A stretch of DNA of 5,123 bases, from assembly GCF_019695415.1 (NCBI RefSeq), contig NZ_JAIFKJ010000542.1:1-5123 (forward strand). The letters run 5' to 3'. The notes beneath the pieces are model-generated. The model saw only the letters and a list, made by a program, of their open reading frames with translations, searched no databases and had not been told where the DNA came from. Position 1 is the stretch's first letter; each line of letters opens with the position of its first letter. A program made the position numbers and the translations under genes. Positions 1 through 5,123 of this stretch are shown one piece after another. The DNA is from Thiohalocapsa sp. (GTDB lineage: Bacteria > Pseudomonadota > Gammaproteobacteria > Chromatiales > Chromatiaceae).

Positions 1-2
1 TC

Positions 3-167
3 CGGAGGGCGGGCGGCTGTTGCCCTCCGCTGAGTCCTGGCCCGCCACCGCCCGGGGTGCCCTCCTCGTCGATGGCCTGTGCCGCGTTAGCGATGCTCGG
101 CCAGTTCGATGCGACCCGGCCCCCGCGTTGGTCTATCGCGCGGGATGTGCTCGGTTGGCTGGATTGA
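3..167 (+). CDS. Possible 3' end of an upstream gene (partial, unidentified)
   Basis: One + strand frame is open from the left edge to a TGA at 165-167 and gives about 54 residues. The N-terminal part is proline- and glycine-rich. The C-terminal part (MLGQFDATRP, then WSIARDVLGWLD) has a natural mix of hydrophobic, charged and aromatic residues, which suggests a real protein terminus. About three quarters of its third codon positions are G or C, somewhat fewer than in the solid genes downstream. I do not recognise the family. A mirrored frame on the - strand (ATG at 193 to 191, open to the left edge) shares the same third positions. It is polar, Gly/Pro/Ser-rich and lacks hydrophobic core segments, so I prefer the + strand reading. 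An 8-bp inverted repeat (3-10 with 22-29, 11-base loop) lies inside it. The call rests only on composition and direction. Confidence 0.3.
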   Translation, partial: RRAGGCCPPLSPGPPPPGVPSSSMACAALAMLGQFDATRPPRWSIARDVLGWLD

Positions 168-616
168 CAGGTCGCGGGGGCTGCCGCACTCATCCGTCTG
201 TCGCGCGGATGGGGCCGGATCACTCAAGCAAAGATGGCGGCATCAGGCTGCCGCGGCGCCGGCTCCGGTCTTGCGGTGGATATTGGTGCTCGGTGCTTTG
301 GTCAACGCGGCTGTGGCCGATTGCACCGCGCCGGGGATTGTAGCTGCCTGCATGCCCGCGTCCATGCTGCGATACCCGATCGCACCGAGTGTTGTCGGTG
401 CCCCGGGCCGCCGTTAAGCTGCCGGCCTCGACGCGGTGCCGCTACCGCGGTGTCCAATGAAATGCTGCAGGTACCAGCCCGATCCCCAAAACCGAGCATA
501 CCGCAGGTACTTGGCTTGGCTTTATTCCGACATGCACCGGCGAGACCGGCCCCGGGGCAGACCGCCGTGTTGAGCGCAGACGCTCCCGCCCCTCTGCGCC
601 GATCTAGGTGTGGCCG
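168..616. other. Intergenic stretch of about 450 bp with no supported gene
   Basis: Frames here are short or have unnatural composition (Cys/Arg/Pro-rich), with no recognisable motif. Small structures are visible. A hairpin pairs CGCGGT (432-437) with ACCGCG (444-449) around a 6-base loop. A 10-bp near-direct repeat, C(T/C)GCAGGTAC, occurs at 465-474 and 501-510, 36 bp apart. That spacing and a position 110-150 bp before the hydrolase start would suit an operator, but nothing identifies a regulator. A perfect TTGACA at 164-169 has no acceptable -10 element 16-18 bp downstream. I see no confident promoter or terminator with a T-tract. Confidence 0.6.
606..610 (+). promoter_or_regulatory. Ribosome binding site that decides the hydrolase start
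   Basis: AGGTG sits 6 bases before ATG 617. The alternative GTG at 608 overlaps this motif and directly follows an in-frame TAG (605-607), so it would have no usable Shine-Dalgarno sequence. The ATG at 617 is therefore preferred, three codons downstream of the longest frame. Confidence 0.6.
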
Positions 617-2155
617 ATGACGCGGGTGATGCGCTTCGTTGGGCGTCTGGTGGCCAACTTTGGCGTCGCACTCTTCGGTGCCTTGATCGCCGCTGTGCTT
701 GCCTATGTGCTCTGGGCGCGCGCACAGCCGCCGGTGCAGCTGTGGCATGAAGTGGCGCTCGAGCAGGAGTTCACCGCGGCGCGGGCCCAGGAGATCGCGA
801 GCCTGGATGCCTATCGCGCGCTGGAGGACAGGCTCTTCGAGGAGCTGGACGCGAAGGTCTATGCCCATGTCCCCACCGGCCCCACGCAACGGCTGAACCG
901 CTTCAGCCCGGGCAGCGCCTCCGACCCGCGGCAGCGCGAGCCGAACTGGAACCGCACCTTCGAGCTGATCCCCGAGCGTCCGCGGGGCGGCGTGCTGCTG
1001 CTGCACGGCATGTCCGACGGGCCCTACAGCCTGCGTGCGCTCGGTCAGGCGCTGTATGCGCAGAGCTATCGGGTTCTCGGGCTGCGCATGCCCGGCCATG
1101 GCACAGCACCGGCGGGGCTGCTGGACGTGACCTGGGAGGATATGGCTGCGGCGACGCAGCTTGGTGCGCGCCATCTCGCCGACTCCCTGGACGGCAAGCC
1201 CATCCACATCATCGGCTATTCCACCGGTGCCGCGCTGGCACTCGACTATTCGCTGGATGCCCTGGTGTATTCCGGGGCCGATTCCGGGGCGGATTCCGGG
1301 CCGGATTCCGAGGCGGGCGCCGAGCTGGCCGTCCCCGCGAGCCTGGTGCTGGTGTCGCCCGCCATCGGTGTCACACCGGCGGCGACGCTCACCCGTTGGT
1401 TTGCGCTGATGTCGCATCTGCCGGGGCTGGAGCAGCTCGCCTGGACGACTCTGGTGCCGGAGTTCGACCCCTTCAATTACAACGCCTTCAGTGCCAATGC
1501 GAGTCTTCAGGTCCATCGCATGACCCGGGCGACGACGCGGCGGGTCCGCAGGCTCGCTGCCGAGAGCCTCATCGAAGAGTTTCCGTCGACCCTGGTGCTG
1601 TTGAGCGTCGTGGACGCCACGGTGTCGCCGCGGGCCGCCGTCGACAATCTGCTCGGGCATCTGGCATCGGGCCGGCATGAGCTGCTGCTCTATGACATCA
1701 ACCGTGAGGCCGTGGCCTCGCCGCTGATCGTCACCGACACCGCGGAATTGACCAAGCAGCTGATGGCCGATGCGAGCCTGCCCTTCGCCATCACCCTGGT
1801 GGGTAATGAATCCGCCGCGAACCGACGCGTCATCGCCCGCTACAAGGCACCTGGTACGGCCGAGGTGGCGCCCAGTGACAGCCTGTCGGGCACCTGGCCG
1901 GATGACACCATCGCGCTGTCCCACGTGGACTTGCCGTTCCCGCCGGATGATCCGCTCTACGGGCGCTATCCGCCGCAGGAGCCGGGGCAGGTGTTCCTGG
2001 GGCAGCTGGCCATCCGCGGCGAGCGCGGCGTCCTGAAGATACCGGCTCAGTGGCTGCTGCGCCTGCGGCACAATCCCTTCTACGAGTACCAAGAGCGGCG
2101 CGTGCTGGACTGGATCGATCAGGCCAATGCGCCCACAGGCAACGCGGACGATTGA
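617..2155 (+). CDS. Membrane-anchored alpha/beta hydrolase (serine hydrolase, S33/lysophospholipase-like)
   Basis: This is a 512-residue protein with an N-terminal membrane helix (about residues 11-33, following basic MTRVMRF and ending before WARAQ) and a larger domain after it. By the positive-inside rule the catalytic domain should be periplasmic. The alpha/beta-hydrolase fold is seen in order: the oxyanion-type HGM after a hydrophobic strand (130-132, in GVLLLHGMSDGP), PGHG (159-162), the nucleophile elbow GYSTG (200-204, Ser202), a likely acid in LLSVVDATVSP (Asp333), and a likely base in ALSHVDLPFPPDDP (His436). All three triad residues are therefore present. The acid and histidine are about 100 residues apart, wider than in compact members of the fold, which implies an inserted segment. 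A 12-bp tandem repeat encodes an acidic SGAD-type loop soon after the nucleophile helix. Substrate is unknown: lipid or ester hydrolysis is plausible, peptidase less so. TerB-family gene follows after 29 bp. Fold certain, precise activity not. Confidence 0.9.
   Translation: MTRVMRFVGRLVANFGVALFGALIAAVLAYVLWARAQPPVQLWHEVALEQEFTAARAQEIASLDAYRALEDRLFEELDAKVYAHVPTGPTQRLNRFSPGSASDPRQREPNWNRTFELIPERPRGGVLLLHGMSDGPYSLRALGQALYAQSYRVLGLRMPGHGTAPAGLLDVTWEDMAAATQLGARHLADSLDGKPIHIIGYSTGAALALDYSLDALVYSGADSGADSGPDSEAGAELAVPASLVLVSPAIGVTPAATLTRWFALMSHLPGLEQLAWTTLVPEFDPFNYNAFSANASLQVHRMTRATTRRVRRLAAESLIEEFPSTLVLLSVVDATVSPRAAVDNLLGHLASGRHELLLYDINREAVASPLIVTDTAELTKQLMADASLPFAITLVGNESAANRRVIARYKAPGTAEVAPSDSLSGTWPDDTIALSHVDLPFPPDDPLYGRYPPQEPGQVFLGQLAIRGERGVLKIPAQWLLRLRHNPFYEYQERRVLDWIDQANAPTGNADD
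1269..1316 (+). repeat. Four-copy 12-bp tandem repeat inside the hydrolase gene
   Basis: The unit ATTCCGGGGCGG and close variants occur at 1269-1280, 1281-1292, 1293-1304 and 1305-1316, differing by one or two bases. Because 12 is a multiple of three, each copy adds four residues (SGAD, SGAD, SGPD, then SEAG), giving an acidic, probably disordered loop. Copy-number change would keep the frame and alter only loop length. On the opposite strand it produces an artificial GIRP/GIGP repeat in a long antisense frame. Confidence 0.9.
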
Positions 2156-2184
2156 ATCCGACGCCTAACGCGGAGCACCATCCC

Positions 2185-2643
2185 ATGCTGAACCAGATCA
2201 AACGCTTCTTTCGCGAGAACCTCGCGCCGAGCCGCGCGGACACCGCGGCTGACACAGAGCATCGGCTCCAGCTCGCCGTAGGCGCGCTGCTGCTGGAGAT
2301 GACTCGGGTGGACGGCGAAATCCGACCCGAGCAATGCGCGCGTGTGGAGGCCGCCATCCGCCAACAGTTCGATCTGACCGACGAGGAGACCGCGCAGCTG
2401 ATTCGCCTCGCCGAGGCCGAACGCGACGATGCAACGGATTACTTCCAGTTCACGCAGCTGATCAACGCCGACTTCACGGCGCAGCAGAAGGAAGCCATCA
2501 TCGAGCAGCTCTGGGCCGTGGCCCTGGCCGACCAGGAGCTGCACCGGTATGAGGAGCATCTGGTGCGCAAGATCTCCGAGCTGCTCTACGTCCCTCACAG
2601 CGCCTTCATCGCGGCCAAGCATCGGGTGCAAGGCAGCGCCTGA
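2185..2643 (+). CDS. TerB-family protein (tellurite-resistance TerB/DjlA-like domain)
   Basis: This is a 152-residue all-alpha protein. The start is ATG 2185, with GGAG at 2172-2175 nine bases upstream; the longer frame beginning at 2050 lies inside the hydrolase gene and has no such site. After a short basic N-terminal segment (MLNQIKRFFREN) comes the TerB helical domain: AVGALLLEMTRVDGEI (31-46), then LWAVALADQELHRYEEHLV (109-127), then LYVPHSAFIAAKHRV (134-148). The acidic residues in VDGEI (Asp43, Glu45) and ALADQELHRYEE (Asp116, Glu118, Glu123/124) match the positions at which TerB-type domains coordinate a divalent metal. Length and architecture fit the stand-alone proteobacterial TerB-like proteins, for which no biochemical function is settled. 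No ter-operon partners (TerC, TerD, TerZ) are visible, so a role in tellurite resistance should not be assumed. The 29-bp gap to the hydrolase suggests cotranscription. Confidence 0.9.
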   Translation: MLNQIKRFFRENLAPSRADTAADTEHRLQLAVGALLLEMTRVDGEIRPEQCARVEAAIRQQFDLTDEETAQLIRLAEAERDDATDYFQFTQLINADFTAQQKEAIIEQLWAVALADQELHRYEEHLVRKISELLYVPHSAFIAAKHRVQGSA

Positions 2644-2655
2644 GCGCCGCGGCGC
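2644..2655. repeat. Perfect 12-bp palindrome abutting the TerB stop codon
   Basis: GCGCCGCGGCGC begins directly after the TGA at 2641-2643 and is its own reverse complement. No T-tract follows, so it is not a canonical intrinsic terminator. In such GC-rich DNA a palindrome of this size could arise by chance. Confidence 0.35.
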
Positions 2656-2685
2656 CACCTGAATCCGGACGATCCGCACGCCGGG

Positions 2686-2727
2686 GCGGCCCTGTGGGAG
2701 CGCCGTCCTCGGCGCGACGAAAGCCGC
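2686..2727. repeat. REP-like extragenic palindromic element
   Basis: The core is a perfect hairpin: GCGCCG (2700-2705), loop TCCT, CGGCGC (2710-2715). It is preceded by CTGTGGGA and followed by GACGAAAG. The 5' GTGGGAGCG and 3' GCGCGACG ends match the pattern of REP sequences scattered between genes in pseudomonads and other gammaproteobacteria (a GTGGGAGC- or GTAGGAGC-type head, then a GC stem-loop). Those elements are usually mobilised by RAYT (TnpA-REP) transposases. A further short outer pairing, GCGGC (2686-2690) with GCCGC (2723-2727), could extend the structure. It lies between the hydrolase-TerB pair and the transporter genes. No RAYT gene is present and no second copy occurs in the window. 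Confidence 0.6.
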
Positions 2728-2814
2728 TACCTTAGGATGTGCGCTAACCGGCGAGATCCGGGTCGAGATCCCAGGCCATGCCCCCGCCGGGAAGGGCGTG
2801 CCGACAATCGTGAC

Positions 2815-2819
2815 AGGAG
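2815..2819 (+). promoter_or_regulatory. Strong Shine-Dalgarno that serves an out-of-frame ATG
   Basis: AGGAG is followed after 5 bases by ATG 2825, the best translation-start signal in this gap. That ATG is not in the ATPase frame. It opens a 51-codon frame (2825-2980, TGA at 2978-2980) that overlaps the first 97 bases of the ATPase gene and reads as Ser/Arg-rich nonsense there. Either it is a leader ORF coupled to the ATPase start, or the sequence has a 1-base error between here and 2884. Confidence 0.5.
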
Positions 2820-2883
2820 CAAGCATGATCGAGTCATTCCTAGACCCGATCACCCACGCCTCCCAACACCAACGGGCCGGCCC

Positions 2884-3654
2884 GTGTTCGAGCTACATCA
2901 AATCATCAAGACCTACGGCGAGCAGCGGGCGCTGGACGGCCTGTCGCTGCGCATCGAGCCTGCGACCACGACGGCCTTGATCGGGCCCTCGGGCTGCGGC
3001 AAATCGACGCTGCTGCGGGTGCTGATCGGTCTGATCGACGCCGATGCCGGCGAGGTCCTGCTCGATGGCGCGCCGCTGACGCCGGAACGGCTCCCCGAGG
3101 CGCGGCTGCGCATGGGCTATGTCATCCAGCAGGGTGGCCTGTTCCCGCATTTGACCGCCCGCGACAACGCCACACTGATGGCCGCGCACCTCGGCTGGCC
3201 GCGGGAGCGCAGCGCGGCGCGCCTCGACGAGCTGGCGACGCTGACGCACTTGCCGGCGGACGTGCTGGACCGTTATCCGGGTGAGCTGTCCGGGGGCCAG
3301 AATCAGCGCGTCGCCCTGATGCGCGCGCTGATGCTGGACCCAGAGATTCTGCTCCTAGATGAGCCGCTGGGCGCGCTAGACCCCATGGTGCGCAGCGAGC
3401 TGCAGGACGAGCTCAAGCAGATCTTCGCAACCTTGAAGCGCACCGTCGTACTGGTGACCCACGACCTCCCCGAGGCGGCTTTTCTTGCCGATCGCATCGT
3501 GCTGATGCGCGCCGGGCGGGCGGTGCAAACGGGCCTGCTGGCGGATATGGTGCAGCGCCCGGCGGAGCCCTTCGTGGAGCGTTTCGTCCAAGCCCAGCGC
3601 AGCCCCTTGGAGCACCTGGCCGGAGCGTCGCCCGCGGCGGACGGCCGCTCATGA
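2884..3654 (+). CDS. ABC transporter ATP-binding protein, osmoprotectant/betaine-type importer
   Basis: This is a 256-residue nucleotide-binding subunit that would power the permease encoded next. All motifs are intact: Walker A GPSGCGKST (34-42), Q-loop Gln82 in VIQQGGLFPHL, signature LSGGQ (135-139, continuing NQRVALMRAL), Walker B ILLLDE (155-160) with the D-loop LGALD, and switch His193 in VTHDL. It has the OpuAA/OpuCA/ProV-like style, but after the H-loop only about 63 residues remain, so the two C-terminal CBS domains common in that family are absent. The start is GTG 2884, giving MFELHQIIKTYG, where family members normally begin. The only other in-frame start, ATG 2737, lies far upstream in non-family sequence. 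No Shine-Dalgarno sequence precedes GTG 2884; a strong one at 2815 points to a different frame. The stop overlaps the next start by ATGA, implying translational coupling. Substrate is inferred from the neighbour, not from this protein. Confidence 0.9.
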   Translation: MFELHQIIKTYGEQRALDGLSLRIEPATTTALIGPSGCGKSTLLRVLIGLIDADAGEVLLDGAPLTPERLPEARLRMGYVIQQGGLFPHLTARDNATLMAAHLGWPRERSAARLDELATLTHLPADVLDRYPGELSGGQNQRVALMRALMLDPEILLLDEPLGALDPMVRSELQDELKQIFATLKRTVVLVTHDLPEAAFLADRIVLMRAGRAVQTGLLADMVQRPAEPFVERFVQAQRSPLEHLAGASPAADGRS

Positions 3655-5123
3655 GTGCCGCGACGCCGTCCGGGAGCGCCGGCCGCCCGACGCCGAAGGG
3701 GTCTCGGCGGGCATGTACTGAACTGCGCCAGCCGCTCGCACAGGCGTGGCGGCGGGCTCTGCCACGCCCCTGGCGGGTCGGCCTGCTCCTCGTGCTTGCC
3801 GTGTTGGCGCTCGCAGGCTGCTCGGACAGCGAGCGGGAAGTCGTGATCGGCAGCAAGAAGTTCACAGAGTCCGTGATTCTGGGCGAGGTGCTGGCGGGCC
3901 TGGTGGCGGATGCGAGGCTGCCCGTGCGGCACCGCCAGGCGCTCGGCGGCACCCGTATCGTCTACAACGCGCTGGTGAGCGGCGAGATCGACGCCTATGT
4001 GGAATACTCCGGCACCCTGATCCACGAGCTGCTCCGCGATGCCGGCCTGGAGCGGCTGCAAGACCCCGCCGAGCGGCGGCGGCGGCTCGCCGAGCGCCTG
4101 CGGCGCGACGGCATCCTGCTCGCCGGCGCCATCGGCTTCCAGAACAACTATGCGCTCGGCATGACCAAGCCGCGAGCGGCCGAGCTCGGTATCGAGCGTA
4201 TCTCCGACCTCCGTGCGCATCCGGACCTGCGGCTGCGCTTCCCCAATGAGTCCATGGAGCGCAAGGACGGCTGGCCGGCCCTGAAGGCCGCCTATGCACT
4301 GCCGCAGCAGGACGTACGCGGCGTCGAGCACACGCTGGCCTACCGGGCCCTGGCCGCCGGCAGCGCCGATGTCACGGCGCTCTACACCACCGACGCCGAG
4401 ATCGCCTACTACGACCTGGCAACACTGGTGGACGACCAGGGCTTCTTTCCCAGCTATGACGCCCTGCTGCTGGTTCGGGCGGATCTTGCACAGCGGGCGC
4501 CCCGCGCCCTGAAGGCCATGCGCCGCAGCATCGGGATCATCGACGGCGAGCGCATGACCGCACTCAACGCCGCCGTACAGCTGGACGGGGCATCGGAGCA
4601 GGAGGCGGCGGCGGACCTGCTAGCGCAGACCCAAGGCATCGCCATTGCGACGGATGCCGAGGGTCTGCCGGCGCGATTGGCGAAGAACACCGCGGTGCAT
4701 GCCCTGCTGGTGGGCGTGTCGCTGTCGGCGGCAGTGCTCATCGCTGTGCCGCTGGGCATCGTCGCCGCCCACCGACGGCGCCTCGGGCAGGCGGTGCTCG
4801 CGGTCGTGGGCATCGCCCAGACTATTCCCGCGCTTGCCTTGCTGGTGTTCATGATCCCGGTGTTCGGCATTGGCACCGGCTCGGCGCTGGTGGCGCTCTT
4901 TCTCTACAGCCTGTTGCCGATCGTGCGCAACACCCATGCGGGTATCACCGGCATCGCGCCGGCGCTCACGGAGGCCGCCGAGGCCCTTGGGCTGCCGCCC
5001 CGGGCGCCGCTCTGGCGCACCGAGCTGCCGCCGGCCCTGCCGACGATCCTGGCGGGCACCACACACGCCCCGGGAATCACCGCCCACCCCGCCCACCTGA
5101 CCGCGCAGCCCGGCCCCCCGCGC
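3651..5123 (+). CDS. Fused substrate-binding lipoprotein and permease of an osmoprotectant-type ABC importer (3' partial)
   Basis: The 491 residues run to the window edge without a stop. A basic, polar N-terminus of about 40 residues precedes a hydrophobic segment (43-55) and lipobox LAGC, with Cys57 the likely lipidated residue. No in-frame ATG, GTG or TTG lies between codon 1 and codon 48, so the long leader is real unless the start is unusual. Residues 64-330 form an OpuBC/OsmX/YehZ-type receptor: IGSKKFTESVILGE (66-79), LGGTRIVYNALVSGEIDAYVEYSGT (98-122), DGWPAL (206-211), YTTDAEI (245-251) and FFPSYDALLLVR (265-276). Residues 350-468 start a MetI-fold permease, with hydrophobic helices near 350-373, 379-405 and 408-424 and the EAA loop (EAAEALGL, 441-448) that docks on the ATPase. 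A homodimer would carry two receptors. The ATGA overlap couples it to the ATPase gene. Glycine betaine, choline or a related quaternary amine is likely but unproven. Residues from 470 onward are unreliable. Confidence 0.92.
   Translation, partial: MSAATPSGSAGRPTPKGSRRACTELRQPLAQAWRRALPRPWRVGLLLVLAVLALAGCSDSEREVVIGSKKFTESVILGEVLAGLVADARLPVRHRQALGGTRIVYNALVSGEIDAYVEYSGTLIHELLRDAGLERLQDPAERRRRLAERLRRDGILLAGAIGFQNNYALGMTKPRAAELGIERISDLRAHPDLRLRFPNESMERKDGWPALKAAYALPQQDVRGVEHTLAYRALAAGSADVTALYTTDAEIAYYDLATLVDDQGFFPSYDALLLVRADLAQRAPRALKAMRRSIGIIDGERMTALNAAVQLDGASEQEAAADLLAQTQGIAIATDAEGLPARLAKNTAVHALLVGVSLSAAVLIAVPLGIVAAHRRRLGQAVLAVVGIAQTIPALALLVFMIPVFGIGTGSALVALFLYSLLPIVRNTHAGITGIAPALTEAAEALGLPPRAPLWRTELPPALPTILAGTTHAPGITAHPAHLTAQPGPPR
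5058..5123 (+). other. Probable low-quality contig-end sequence
   Basis: A hand count gives about 39 C, 14 G, 11 A and 2 T in these 66 bases, unlike the balanced G/C content just upstream. The permease frame stays open, but the usual family continuation after LPTILAG (a helix resembling IKTAAVINVGTATL then a small-residue IGAGG stretch, from memory) is replaced by His/Pro/Thr-rich sequence. Scattered in-register identities remain (Ala473, Ile476, Ala481, Leu483, Ala485, Gly488). Many mismatched codons differ from the expected ones by G-to-C or T-to-C/A changes. That points to substitution-type base-calling error rather than a frameshift or real divergence. Confidence 0.7.

Noticed and set aside
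164..169. Perfect TTGACA as a -35 promoter element
   Set aside because: The hexamer 17 bp downstream (CACTCA) and its neighbours do not resemble a -10 box.
1..193. - strand frame from ATG at 193-191, open to the left edge
   Set aside because: It is polar, low-complexity Gly/Pro/Ser sequence without a Shine-Dalgarno. It shares third codon positions with the more natural + strand frame ending at 167.
243..365. 40-residue - strand frame starting MDAGMQAATIPG
   Set aside because: It has no Shine-Dalgarno, no homology I recognise and no neighbour support; short frames like this arise by chance.
274..417. Small hydrophobic frame ending at 417 (LRWILVLGALVNAAVADCTA and onward), a possible membrane peptide
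   Set aside because: Its only ATG lies far upstream at 109 in implausible sequence, no ribosome binding site is near the hydrophobic part, and codon use is not clearly coding.
608..616. GTG 608 as the hydrolase start
   Set aside because: It overlaps the likely ribosome binding site, directly follows an in-frame TAG and has no Shine-Dalgarno of its own; ATG 617 is better placed.
302..2092. 596-codon open frame on the - strand, opposite the hydrolase
   Set aside because: It is the antisense mirror of a gene with clear catalytic motifs, has Arg/Gln/Gly/His-rich composition, and its GIRPGIGP repeat is only the reverse reading of the 12-bp tandem repeat. Long antisense frames are expected in high-GC DNA.
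2119..2853. 244-codon open frame on the - strand, opposite the TerB gene and gap
   Set aside because: It mirrors the TerB gene and runs through the REP-like element. No family motif is visible.
3303..4331. 342-codon open frame on the - strand, opposite the ATPase and receptor
   Set aside because: It spans the junction of two well-supported + strand genes antisense and shows no motif.

Overview
This window is GC-rich throughout, and all of its convincing genes lie on the + strand. The proteins have a gammaproteobacterial character: an arginine- and alanine-rich proteome, a stand-alone TerB-type protein, an extragenic palindrome resembling the REP elements of pseudomonads and related bacteria, and an osmolyte-type ABC transporter of a form known in proteobacteria. 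A Chromatiales-like or other high-GC gammaproteobacterium is the best guess. This is inference from composition and protein style, not a marker-gene assignment.

Layout. Positions 1-167 may hold the 3' end of an upstream + strand gene, at low confidence. Positions 168-616 contain no gene I can support. Positions 617-2155 encode a membrane-anchored alpha/beta hydrolase with a complete candidate catalytic triad and a 12-bp in-frame tandem repeat. After 29 bp, 2185-2643 encodes a 152-residue TerB-family protein, probably cotranscribed with the hydrolase. The gap 2644-2883 holds a perfect palindrome, a REP-like hairpin, and a strong Shine-Dalgarno/ATG pair that is out of frame with the gene that follows. 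Positions 2884-3654 encode an ABC ATPase. It overlaps by 4 bp (ATGA) a long gene from 3651 to the window edge, which encodes a fused osmolyte-type substrate-binding lipoprotein and MetI-fold permease.

The last two genes together make a near-complete importer of the glycine betaine/choline/osmoprotectant class: one ATPase, plus one polypeptide carrying both the receptor and the channel. The ATPase lacks the C-terminal CBS domains that act as ionic-strength sensors in classical OpuA/ProV-type systems. The hydrolase and TerB genes have no evident mechanistic link to the importer, and the REP-like hairpin separates the two transcription units.

The main caution concerns the last ~66 bases (5058-5123). 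The permease frame stays open there, but the encoded residues stop looking like the family while still matching it at scattered positions in register. The DNA becomes very rich in C and poor in T. This looks like base-call error at a contig or read end rather than real divergence. I did not find a convincing undescribed system in this window.
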